A DNA stretch of 18,397 nucleotides, from assembly GCF_025362455.1 (NCBI RefSeq), contig NZ_JANYGJ010000082.1, positions 1 through 18,397 on the forward strand, in the 5' to 3' direction. The notes below the pieces were generated by a model. It saw only the letters and a list, made by a program, of their open reading frames with translations, made no database searches and had not been told where the DNA came from. Positions 1 to 6,899 of this stretch are shown piece by piece. This stretch comes from Deinococcus sp. (GTDB lineage: Bacteria; Deinococcota; Deinococci; Deinococcales; Deinococcaceae). A program made the position numbers and the translations under genes. The number at the start of each line of letters is the position of its first letter. The first letter of the stretch is position 1.

Positions 1-1
1 C

Positions 2-127
2 CTGAAGGATGAAGTGACGAGCTGGATTGACCAGAGAAACACCGCTGGAACGACGGTGAACTGGCACTTCACCGTAGAACACTGTCGCGAAAAGATGAGT
101 CGTCACTACAAGGGTATCAAAATATAG
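2..127 (+). CDS. IS630-family transposase, C-terminal fragment (5' end outside window)
   Basis: The frame is open from the window edge to TAG at 125-127 and gives 41 residues ending in HYKGIKI. The stretch reading WIDQRNTAGTTVNWHFTVEHCREKM has the look of the extreme C-terminus of IS630/Tc1-type DDE transposases, where a W-x(3)-RN turn precedes a W-x-F-T segment and a final Arg/Lys-rich helix. The catalytic DDE residues would lie left of the window, so it cannot be decided whether the element is intact. No terminal inverted repeat or TA target duplication can be assigned with only one end visible. The DNA just after it is AT-richer and repeat-laden. The family call is from recollection of the C-terminal pattern, so it is moderate. 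Confidence 0.6.
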   Translation: MKDEVTSWIDQRNTAGTTVNWHFTVEHCREKMSRHYKGIKI

Positions 128-217
128 AAATCAATGTACTAGTGCAGTACTCCGAATTACGCCACGGGGAAAACAGCCTCCCCGCGCCTCCATTCTGCGT
201 CCTACTCAGTCAAAACT

Positions 218-362
218 ACTCGCTCCGCTCGGTCATAAAAAGGGTCTTTTTATGACATCTGCTCTAAGTGTGTCCTGGCGGGAGTGGAGGGATGAAGCGC
301 TGTTTGCGGAAGCCCGAAACGTTAGCAAGGACACACTTTCTTCCTCACTCGCTCCGCTCGGT
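218..362. repeat. Direct-repeat-bounded repeat unit (16-bp ACTCGCTCCGCTCGGT at each end)
   Basis: ACTCGCTCCGCTCGGT occurs exactly at 218-233 and again at 347-362. Between the copies lie a hairpin and an inverted pair: AGTGTGTCCT at 267-276 and its complement AGGACACACT at 328-337, which extends by three or four more positions with one mismatch. The arrangement (direct repeat, hairpin, inverted pair, direct repeat) looks like one compact unit of about 145 bp. Deinococcus genomes are known to carry families of small non-coding repeats; membership in one is an inference. Confidence 0.5.
232..256. repeat. Perfect 10-bp hairpin
   Basis: GTCATAAAAA (232-241) pairs with TTTTTATGAC (247-256) across a 5-nt loop. 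It is AT-rich, unlike most of the window, and starts inside the last bases of the first 16-bp direct repeat. Confidence 0.6.
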
Positions 363-542
363 AAACCTAAAGCTTTACAAGGAGATACTTAGCACCCGCT
401 GGGCGCACGAAAACTGGATGTGAAAACCGGATCGGGCCGGGCCGCTCAACCCTGAGACGATCTTCACCAAAGCTGACCAAGCTGATCCGTGTGGCGTGAT
501 CTACACTTTTTCGTTTACGTTAACTTCATACTACGGGCGTAG

Positions 543-659
543 ATGAACCCAATCACTCTGGTCCTTATTCTCTGGGTCTGTATCAACGTCGCGCTGCTAG
601 GGCTGGCCGGTCTGGCCGCTCTGCTGCGGCGTCACGACCCCATCACCCTGCCTTCCTGA
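543..659 (+). CDS. Possible 38-residue single-span membrane peptide
   Basis: ATG 543 to TGA 657-659 encodes a peptide that starts MNPITLVLILWVCINVALLG, continues with a hydrophobic Leu/Ala/Gly run, and ends with two arginines and a polar tail (HDPITLPS). This is one clean transmembrane helix of about 25 residues followed by a positive stop, the usual shape of bacterial small membrane proteins. There is no strong ribosome-binding site; the upstream bases contain only CGGG. The perfect stem-loop at 716-755, about 57 bases after the stop, could end its transcript. I do not recognise the sequence. The frame may be a chance open frame beside a mobile element. Confidence 0.35.
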   Translation: MNPITLVLILWVCINVALLGLAGLAALLRRHDPITLPS

Positions 660-666
660 GAACCGG

Positions 667-720
667 AGTTGGTCCAAACAAGGGCTGAAGTTGGTCCAAA
701 CACTGAAGTTGGTCCAAACA
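667..720. repeat. Three direct repeats of AGTTGGTCCAAACA
   Basis: The 14-mer AGTTGGTCCAAACA is found exactly at 667-680, 689-702 and 707-720. The last two copies also share the preceding GA and the following C. Start-to-start spacing is 22 and 18 bases. The third copy merges into the left arm of the hairpin at 716-755. No coding role is apparent. Confidence 0.7.
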
Positions 721-755
721 CAGCCGCGCCCCGTCGATTGGGCGCGGCTGTGTTT
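716..755. terminator. Perfect 16-bp stem-loop, likely bidirectional terminator
   Basis: AAACACAGCCGCGCCC (716-731) is the exact complement of GGGCGCGGCTGTGTTT (740-755), with an 8-base loop. On the plus strand it is followed by a T-rich run (AATTTTCCTGTTTAATTTTT). It sits between the plus-strand small peptide and the 3' end of the minus-strand greA, so it could serve both. Confidence 0.7.
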
Positions 756-826
756 AATTTTCCTGTTTAATTTTTCCTGTTCGAGTTTCCTGTTCGGGCC
801 AGTCACTGCTTCCCCACCACCGCTGC

Positions 827-1300
827 TCAGTTGTCGTAGCTGACGGTCAGCAGCTTGAAGGTGCTGGTGCCTTTGGGAAGCTGCACCGTCACGGTGTCGC
901 CCTCGCGGTGCCCGGCCAGGGCCTGCCCGATGGGCGACTGATCGCTGATGCGGCCATTGAGCACGTCGACTTCGTAGGTGCCGACGATCTCGAAGTCGCG
1001 CTCGATGCCCCTGGCGTCCTGCACGCGGATTTTGGCGCCGAGGCCGACGCCGTTCTGGGCGCTTTCCTCGACGATGACGGCCCGCTCAAGCTGGTCTTCG
1101 AGTTCCATGATGCGCGACTCGTTTTCCGACTGCTGCATGCGGGCCTCGTCGTAGGCGGCGCTTTCGCGCAGGTCGCCGTCGGCCAGGGCGGTGCCCATGT
1201 ATTCGCTGATCTGCTCGCGCTTGGCGGTTTTGAGGAAATTGAGGGTGTCGGCGAGCTTCTCAACGCCCCGACGGGTCATGGAAATCTTGGGTCTGGTCAT
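827..1300 (-). CDS. greA: Transcription elongation factor GreA
   Basis: The product is 157 residues, the usual GreA length. GreA binds the RNA polymerase secondary channel and stimulates cleavage of backtracked RNA. The N-terminal coiled coil (about residues 8-80) carries GDLRESAAYDEA at its tip, with D43 and E46 matching the two acidic residues that hold the catalytic metal; this argues against the inhibitory paralogue Gfh1. The C-terminal FKBP-like half contains SPIGQALAGHREGDTV. The start at 1300 was chosen because GGGGA precedes it and the length fits; the same frame stays open far upstream but that extension is the shadow of the spoVS-like gene. A TATACT hexamer lies 10 nt before the ATG. 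The gene is 88 bases downstream of the spoVS-like gene and may be cotranscribed with it. Confidence 0.93.
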   Translation of the reverse strand: MTRPKISMTRRGVEKLADTLNFLKTAKREQISEYMGTALADGDLRESAAYDEARMQQSENESRIMELEDQLERAVIVEESAQNGVGLGAKIRVQDARGIERDFEIVGTYEVDVLNGRISDQSPIGQALAGHREGDTVTVQLPKGTSTFKLLTVSYDN

Positions 1301-1310
1301 GCGTTTCCCC

Positions 1311-1316
1311 AGTATA
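1311..1316 (-). promoter_or_regulatory. Possible -10 hexamer TATACT for greA
   Basis: On the minus strand TATACT lies 10 nt before the greA ATG, with GGGGA between them. No -35 hexamer is seen at 16-18 bp. It may give greA its own transcript with a leader of only a few bases. Confidence 0.35.
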
Positions 1317-1388
1317 GAGCGCCGCTGCGCGGTGAGCGCCCGGAGGCCACCTCGCTGGAGCGTGGCCCGGCACTCACCAGGCCGGTAC

Positions 1389-1700
1389 TCAGTGAGGCAG
1401 CAGGGCGGTGAGGTCCGTCGGCTCGCTGACCTGGACCGCCTCGCGGCGCACCAGGAACCGGACGGCGGTGCGCTCCTCGTCCTCCATTTCCAGTTTGACG
1501 AAGGCGGGCTGGGCGCTGAGGTCCAGGCCGTCGGCCACCAGGTAGCCGCGTGCAATCGCCAGCGCCTTGACCGTCTGGTTGACCGCCGCCGGGCCGATGG
1601 CCTGCACCTCCAGCAGCCCCTCGCTGCGAAGGAGCGCAGCGATAGCGCCAGCAACGGCGTTGGGCCGTGATTTCCCCGAAACGCGCAGCGTCTCTCCCAT
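1389..1700 (-). CDS. SpoVS-family (Alba-like) DNA/RNA-binding protein
   Basis: The 103-residue product begins MGETLRVSGKSRPNAVAGAI and continues with LEVQAIGPAAVNQTVKALAI, the core of stage V sporulation protein S: a small Alba-fold protein that controls sporulation stages in Bacillus but also occurs widely in non-sporulating bacteria including Thermus and Deinococcus. The family signature S-x-PN-x-VAG and QAIG-x-x-A-x-NQ-x-VKA-x-AIARG is intact. The middle FVKLEMEDEERTAVRFLV matches the conserved D-EERTA strand. The C-terminus is about 15 residues longer than the Bacillus protein. The ATG at 1700 follows GGGGTG, and a well-formed promoter sits directly upstream. Its role here is unknown; a nucleoid or RNA-binding regulator is the family-based guess. 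greA lies downstream on the same strand. Confidence 0.88.
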   Translation of the reverse strand: MGETLRVSGKSRPNAVAGAIAALLRSEGLLEVQAIGPAAVNQTVKALAIARGYLVADGLDLSAQPAFVKLEMEDEERTAVRFLVRREAVQVSEPTDLTALLPH

Positions 1701-1725
1701 AGTCGCACCCCGTCAGTAGGCGCTC

Positions 1726-1754
1726 AATCTACGCTCAGCCGGGAGCTGGGTCAA
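1726..1754 (-). promoter_or_regulatory. Sigma70-type promoter of the spoVS-like gene
   Basis: On the minus strand TTGACC (1749-1754) and TAGATT (1726-1731) are separated by exactly 17 bp. This is the best -35/-10 pair in the window. The expected transcript start is near 1719, giving a leader of about 20 nt that includes the GGGGTG ribosome-binding site. Confidence 0.7.
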
Positions 1755-1759
1755 ACTAT

Positions 1760-1807
1760 GGCCGGGTCGAATCGGGGCCGGGTCAAATCGGGGCCGGGTC
1801 AATCTGG
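1760..1807. repeat. Three 16-bp tandem repeats carrying extra TTGACC copies
   Basis: The units are 1760-1775, 1776-1791 and 1792-1807, each starting GGCCGGGTC and differing at a few positions. Read on the minus strand each contains TTGACC or TCGACC. Together with the promoter's own -35 they place four such hexamers exactly 16 bp apart (1749, 1765, 1781 and 1797 as left ends). Confidence 0.7.
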
Positions 1808-1826
1808 GCAGCGGGTGGTCCGGGGC

Positions 1827-2225
<399 letters not shown>

Positions 2226-2232
2226 TGCCTTC

Positions 2233-2238
2233 AGTGTA
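2233..2238 (-). promoter_or_regulatory. -10 hexamer TACACT, 7 nt before a start codon
   Basis: Minus-strand TACACT ends 7 nt before the ATG at 2225. Such TANNNT placement is the signature of leaderless genes in Deinococcus. No -35 is evident. Confidence 0.4.
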
Positions 2239-2277
2239 GCGCCGGGCGGGTGAGGAGCGCCGGGTAAGTAGGGCCGC

Positions 2278-2302
2278 AAAAAACCGCCCACAGTGGGGCG
2301 GT
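2278..2302 (-). terminator. Rho-independent terminator of the lipoprotein pair
   Basis: On the minus strand ACCGCCC pairs with GGGCGGT around a 6-nt loop and is followed by a run of six T (plus-strand A run at 2278-2283). It lies 20 bases after the stop at 2322. Confidence 0.75.
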
Positions 2303-2321
2303 GTAAGGGCTGATAGACGGG

Positions 2322-2912
2322 TTAGAGCTGTTCGGCGGTGGTGCTGGTGACAGTGCAGCTCGTGTAGACCTTTACGCGGGGAGCCACGATCAGGCTAGTG
2401 GTTTCGGCGCTGCCGGTAGGGGTATTGATGGCCAACCGGGTGTAGAAGCTACCCACGTCGCCGCTGGTGGTTACGTTCTTGATGACCACGTTGGGATTGG
2501 GGTTGACCGTGATCTTGAGGGGCTGAAGGCTGTTGGGGAGCAGGTTGACCGAGGAATCAGCCGTGAACACCGTCTTGAAGTTGCCGCCACCGAGGTCGGT
2601 CAGGCTGGTGCCGGGTACGTTGACGTTGTAGTTGGCATCTTTATCGCTGGTGGTCGAGCCGCGCAGGCCGATGTCCAGGCTGTTGACCGTACCGCTGGCG
2701 CTGTATTTGACACTGACCGAAGTGATCTTGGTCGTGCCGCCGCCCTGCAACGTGGTGTTGTCACAGGCGACGAAGTTACCCGTTTGGTCCTTATATTCAG
2801 TCTGAAGTGAATTGAACACGACGCTACCACTCGACGTGCTGGCGCTTCCGCAGGCGGCGAGCAGGAGGGGCAGCGCGAGGGCGGCAGCGAACAGTTTGGC
2901 GTTGAGTTGCAT
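2322..2912 (-). CDS. Secreted lipoprotein, paralogue of its upstream neighbour
   Basis: The 196-residue product has a clear lipoprotein signal: Lys6, a hydrophobic run and the lipobox LAAC with Cys21. An AAGGAG ribosome-binding site lies 7 nt before the ATG. The mature part is rich in Thr, Ser, Asn and Val and looks like a beta-sandwich domain anchored outside the cell. A DQTGNFVACDN motif near residue 42 and a C-terminal TSC provide two cysteines that could form a disulphide. The same layout (DQTG..CDN, a PLKI segment, a C-terminal Cys) occurs in the gene 24 bases upstream, so the two are probably an old tandem duplication and one operon. Function is unknown; I recognise no named family. Confidence 0.8.
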   Translation of the reverse strand: MQLNAKLFAAALALPLLLAACGSASTSSGSVVFNSLQTEYKDQTGNFVACDNTTLQGGGTTKITSVSVKYSASGTVNSLDIGLRGSTTSDKDANYNVNVPGTSLTDLGGGNFKTVFTADSSVNLLPNSLQPLKITVNPNPNVVIKNVTTSGDVGSFYTRLAINTPTGSAETTSLIVAPRVKVYTSCTVTSTTAEQL

Positions 2913-2936
2913 GGTGGTTCTCCTTGGGGTTCGCGC

Positions 2937-3494
2937 TTACTTGCAGTCGGCGATGAGAATAACAGTCGGGCTCTCAACGACGTTAGACTTATTGCCGTAA
3001 CTGTCCACGCCTTGTACCCGCACATAGCTCTTACCTTTGACGACAAAAACCGGGTTCACTATGATTGCCTGACGCTTAAGACCGTCATGAATCTTGAGTG
3101 GCGCCAGACCCGCACCAATCGTTCCTGTCAGACTGTCTGAGCCAGAGAAGTCAGTCAACGTATAGGTGTAGCTATAGGTATCTGAGTTGCCACCGTTGTT
3201 GTATCCCACGAGCTGGAAGGCGACCTTTTTGATGCCGCCAGTCCACCTGTACCCAACCGTGATGTCTGTATCAATGTTGTCGCAAATCACGTAAGTGCCC
3301 GCAGCGTAGCTGGCCCCCGTCTGATCGGTCTGTGCCGATCTCAGAGAGTACACGCTAGAAAACTCGCTGACGTTCGACAGTTGCAGATTGTCCGTAGTAC
3401 CGCCCGGCGTCACCGTCACGTTGCACGAGGCGAGGAGTCCCGTCAAACCGACCATCCCCACCAGACCCAGCATCTTGTTGTTCATGCCTCTCAC
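2937..3494 (-). CDS. Secreted lipoprotein, first of a tandem pair
   Basis: The product is 185 residues from the GTG at 3494, or 182 from the ATG at 3485. The GTG is preferred because GAGG lies at suitable distance before it; the bases before the ATG are themselves codons AGA-GGC. The lipobox is LLASC with Cys24. The mature chain is Ser/Thr/Asn-rich, contains DQTGASYAAGTYVICDN, a Tyr-rich strand segment (SDTYSYTYTLTDF), then APLKIHDGLKRQAIIVNPVFVVKG, and ends ILIADCK. Two mature cysteines match in position those of the downstream lipoprotein. An extracellular beta-sandwich that carries a disulphide is the inference. No clear promoter hexamers are seen before it. Confidence 0.78.
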   Translation of the reverse strand: MRGMNNKMLGLVGMVGLTGLLASCNVTVTPGGTTDNLQLSNVSEFSSVYSLRSAQTDQTGASYAAGTYVICDNIDTDITVGYRWTGGIKKVAFQLVGYNNGGNSDTYSYTYTLTDFSGSDSLTGTIGAGLAPLKIHDGLKRQAIIVNPVFVVKGKSYVRVQGVDSYGNKSNVVESPTVILIADCK

Positions 3495-3584
3495 TTTGCC
3501 TCACCAAACTGATGCGGACGTGACATTGCCTTAAGCGAAGGTGAAAGCCCCGTTCATGTGGCCTTGGTCCAGCGGGCCGGGGCA

Positions 3585-3632
3585 CAGAAGACGTTGCAGA
3601 AGACGGCGCAGAAGACGGCGCAGAAGGCTGCC
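3585..3632. repeat. Four 12-bp tandem repeats (CAGAAGACGGCG type)
   Basis: Units at 3585-3596, 3597-3608, 3609-3620 and a diverged one at 3621-3632. They lie between the divergent lipoprotein and oxidoreductase genes. They stay in frame with the oxidoreductase but upstream of its likely start. Confidence 0.6.
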
Positions 3633-3674
3633 CGGCTTACCGTGCTCGCCGCCGGGCGTGGGGTTGAATACGGC

Positions 3675-4271
<597 letters not shown>

Positions 4272-4272
4272 G

Positions 4273-4803
4273 TTGATAACGACTGAAGCCCCAGATCTGC
4301 CGGGCACCACCGGCCACCTCGTTCCGGATTCGCTCTCTCCGGGGCTGCGGCTGGTGTTCGTTGGCAGCGCGCCGAGCACCATCAGCGCCAGGGCGGGGGC
4401 CTACTACGCCAACCCACAGAACAAGTTCTGGCGCACGCTGCACCAGGCCGGATTCACGCCGCGCCAGTACGCGCCCCAGGAATTCCCGCTGCTGTTGGCA
4501 TTGGGCATCGGCCTGACCGACGTGGCCAAGCGCCATGCCGGAGCCGACGCGGCCCTGCCCGCTGACGCCTGGGCGCCGGATGAACTCCGGACGCGGCTCT
4601 CGCATTACCGCCCGCAGCGGGTAGCATTCACCAGCAAACGCGCCGCCAGCGAGGTGCTGGGCGTGGCGACAGGCCAATTGCCGTATGGACAGCAACCAGC
4701 ACGGCTCGAAGGCGCCGAGGTCTGGATATTGCCGAGCACCAGTCCGCTGGGCCACAACCATTTTCAGATTGGGCCGTGGGAGGAGCTGGCGCGGCGTCTG
4801 TGA
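4273..4803 (+). CDS. mug: G:T/U mismatch-specific DNA glycosylase (Mug, uracil-DNA glycosylase family 2)
   Basis: This enzyme removes uracil and related lesions from mispairs. The product resembles E. coli Mug along its length: LRLVFVGSAPSTISARAG (residues 25-42), YYANPQNKFWRTLHQAGFTPRQYAPQE (44-70), GIGLTDVAKR (78-87) and LPSTSPLGHNHF near the C-terminus. The E. coli catalytic Asn in GINPG is absent (GSAPS here), while D83 in GLTDV is in the region where the D. radiodurans enzyme uses an Asp as its alternative catalytic residue. No ATG or GTG fits the N-terminus; the TTG at 4273, one base after the preceding stop, gives 176 residues and would be translationally coupled. A longer frame from 4108 would overlap the upstream gene by 160 bases and is rejected. 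Confidence 0.87.
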   Translation: MITTEAPDLPGTTGHLVPDSLSPGLRLVFVGSAPSTISARAGAYYANPQNKFWRTLHQAGFTPRQYAPQEFPLLLALGIGLTDVAKRHAGADAALPADAWAPDELRTRLSHYRPQRVAFTSKRAASEVLGVATGQLPYGQQPARLEGAEVWILPSTSPLGHNHFQIGPWEELARRL

Positions 4804-5026
4804 CTGGCTTGTGGCGCGTGGCTCGTGGCTTGTGGGAAAGGGAAGAGAAGGGGGCAGGGATGTTGCTCTGACACGGGATCTACTCGATTCTCGAACAGCC
4901 TAAAATGTTGACCCCTCTCCTGCGGAGCTGTACCAGTCGCCCCCTGCGGGTGAGTCGTAGACCTGCTTGCAGAGGGGGCCTCCTAGCAGCGTCCCCGCCC
5001 CACACGTAATTCTGCTTACTCTCGGA
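4804..5026. other. Convergent intergenic stretch between mug and the LmbE gene
   Basis: This part starts with a low-complexity run of GTGGC/CGTGG words (about 4808-4835). A GC-rich imperfect hairpin, CCCCCTGC (4940-4947) with GCAGAGGGGG (4969-4978) and a two-base bulge, could help end both convergent transcripts, although no T run follows. No open frame here looks coding. Confidence 0.4.
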
Positions 5027-5860
<834 letters not shown>

Positions 5861-5867
5861 ACCAGAG

Positions 5868-5873
5868 AGTCTA
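5868..5873 (-). promoter_or_regulatory. -10 hexamer TAGACT for a leaderless LmbE mRNA
   Basis: Minus-strand TAGACT ends 7 nt before the ATG at 5860. The intervening CTCTGGT has no ribosome-binding site. Confidence 0.5.
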
Positions 5874-5915
5874 GAGCAGGTCTCGCGGCGCCGTCTGTTG
5901 GCGGTGTTCAGGATG

Positions 5916-5955
5916 GAGCAGGCCCCGGACGACGCGCCATGTCCGGGGCCTGCTC
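5916..5955 (-). terminator. Perfect 14-bp stem-loop after msrB
   Basis: GAGCAGGCCCCGGA (5916-5929) pairs exactly with TCCGGGGCCTGCTC (5942-5955) around 12 bases. It lies 19 bases beyond the msrB stop and before the next minus-strand gene. No T run follows on either strand, so it may be a non-canonical terminator or an mRNA 3' stabiliser. Confidence 0.6.
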
Positions 5956-5974
5956 GATATGTCCTGCCCGGCGT

Positions 5975-6436
5975 TCAGCCAAACAACCTGGCGTACTCGC
6001 CGTACCCCTGCGCTTCCAGCTCGGTGGCGGGCACGAATTTCAGCGCCGCCGAGTTGATGCAGTAGCGCAGTCCGCCCTGTGCCTTGGGGCCGTCGTTGAA
6101 AACATGCCCCAGATGCGAGTCGGCCACGCCGGAGCGAACTTCCGTGCGGGTCATAAAGTGGCGCCGGTCCACGTTTTCGACGATCATGGCGTCGGCGATG
6201 GGGCGGGTGAAGCTCGGCCAGCCGCAGCCCGCGTCGTACTTGTCGAGTGAGGAAAACAGCGGCTCGCCCGACACGATGTCTGTGTAAATGCCCGGCGCCG
6301 CCGTGTCCCAGTATTCGCCGCTGTAGGGCCGCTCGGTGCCCTCGTGCTGGGTCACCTGGTACTGCTCGGCGCTCAGGCGGGCGCGAAGTTCCTCGTCGCT
6401 GGGCTTGGTGAAGGGTAATTTGGGTGCAGAAGTCAT
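5975..6436 (-). CDS. msrB: Peptide-methionine (R)-S-oxide reductase MsrB
   Basis: This cytosolic repair enzyme reduces methionine-R-sulfoxide in proteins, a function suited to an oxidation-resistant organism. At 153 residues it has the full SelR domain: SGEPLFSSLDKYDAGCGWPSF (Cys71), EVRSGVADSHLGHVFNDGP (99-117) and the active-site RYCINSAALKF with Cys126. The paired CxxC zinc motifs of the E. coli enzyme are missing; this is the zinc-free subtype, in which Cys71 probably resolves the Cys126 sulfenic acid. No MsrA domain is fused. The ATG at 6436 has TACCCT 5 nt upstream and GGG only 1-3 nt from the start, too close for an SD, so a leaderless start is likely. A small unknown gene ends 49 bases upstream on the same strand. 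Confidence 0.95.
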   Translation of the reverse strand: MTSAPKLPFTKPSDEELRARLSAEQYQVTQHEGTERPYSGEYWDTAAPGIYTDIVSGEPLFSSLDKYDAGCGWPSFTRPIADAMIVENVDRRHFMTRTEVRSGVADSHLGHVFNDGPKAQGGLRYCINSAALKFVPATELEAQGYGEYARLFG

Positions 6437-6441
6437 GACCC

Positions 6442-6447
6442 AGGGTA
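6442..6447 (-). promoter_or_regulatory. Possible -10 hexamer TACCCT of msrB
   Basis: Minus-strand TACCCT ends 5 nt before the msrB ATG. No -35 hexamer is evident. Confidence 0.35.
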
Positions 6448-6485
6448 GCGCCGCGTCGCCAGCAGCAAGGTAAGAAAAGCCAGCC

Positions 6486-6746
6486 TCAATGTTCCTGTTC
6501 GGCCCCTGTTTCCTGTGCGGCTTGCAGAATCAGGCCGCGCTGGTAGAAGTCCCAGCACGCTTCGGGCCAGGTCATGTAGATAATGCGGCGGTTGGCCAGG
6601 TCGGCGGCGAACAGGGCCGCGCCGAGGTGCTGGAAGAAGCGGCTGCCCTGCTCCTGCATGGCCTGGGCGGTCCAGTAGACGGGGGCAGCGTTCAGCGTCT
6701 GAAGCTGGATGGTCTGGAGCTGGTCGGTCGTGGGCGTTTCGTTCAC
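6486..6746 (-). CDS. Hypothetical protein, about 86 residues
   Basis: The product from the GTG at 6746 reads VNETPTTDQLQTIQLQTLNA, then AAPVYWTAQAMQEQGSRFFQHLGAALFAADLANRRIIYMTWPEACWDFYQRG, and an acidic Glu/His C-terminus. Several Trp and Tyr residues and an amphipathic helical pattern suggest a small folded cytosolic protein. No family is recognised. The frame is open to an ATG at 6809, but the GTG is preferred because CACAAT lies exactly 7 nt before it and the residues upstream (AHRSARRT) look like untranslated promoter DNA. It is 49 bases upstream of msrB, perhaps the same operon, and is divergent from the copper genes. Confidence 0.55.
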   Translation of the reverse strand: MNETPTTDQLQTIQLQTLNAAPVYWTAQAMQEQGSRFFQHLGAALFAADLANRRIIYMTWPEACWDFYQRGLILQAAQETGAEQEH

Positions 6747-6753
6747 GCTGGCT

Positions 6754-6759
6754 ATTGTG
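6754..6759 (-). promoter_or_regulatory. Possible -10 hexamer CACAAT
   Basis: Minus-strand CACAAT, one base off TACAAT, ends 7 nt before the GTG at 6746. This decided the start choice. Confidence 0.3.
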
Positions 6760-6885
6760 CGCCGGGCAGACCGGTGGGCGTACCAGGGGCCGAGGCATTG
6801 GCTGGACATTCATTCTTTGGGTGCCTGCCCTGTTGATGCGTCATAACCATCCCCTTCGTCCCGGCTCGGTGGCGTCACCCCGCGC

Positions 6886-6891
6886 TAGAGT
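6886..6891 (+). promoter_or_regulatory. -10 hexamer TAGAGT of the copper operon
   Basis: TAGAGT ends 8 nt before the ATG at 6900 and no Shine-Dalgarno is present. No recognisable CsoR- or CopY-type operator was found between 6747 and 6899. Confidence 0.4.
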
Positions 6892-6899
6892 CGGCACGG

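Larger units (their letters stand above)
128..542. other. AT-richer spacer with nested repeats, no convincing gene
   Basis: This 415-base stretch follows the transposase end. It holds two copies of a 16-bp direct repeat (218-233 and 347-362), a perfect 10-bp hairpin (232-256), and a longer-range inverted repeat (about 266-279 with 325-338). These are listed separately. The only open frame, ATG 252 to TAG 392 (46 codons), runs straight through the repeats and resembles nothing I know. From about 393 to 542 I see no clear structure. It probably represents mobile-element flank or a small dispersed non-coding repeat. Confidence 0.5.

Noticed and set aside
252..392. 46-codon plus-strand open frame starting MTSALSVSWREWRDEALF
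   Set aside because: It begins inside a hairpin and runs through both the inverted pair and the second direct repeat. No SD and no recognised family.
1301..1708. N-terminal extension of the greA frame (136 extra codons)
   Set aside because: It is the out-of-frame shadow of the spoVS-like gene, Arg/Ser/Trp-rich, and GreA has standard length from 1300.
3558..3674. 39-codon N-terminal extension of the oxidoreductase
   Set aside because: Encoded by 12-bp tandem repeats (QKTAQKTAQK), without SD, and family members begin at the FFKKP segment.
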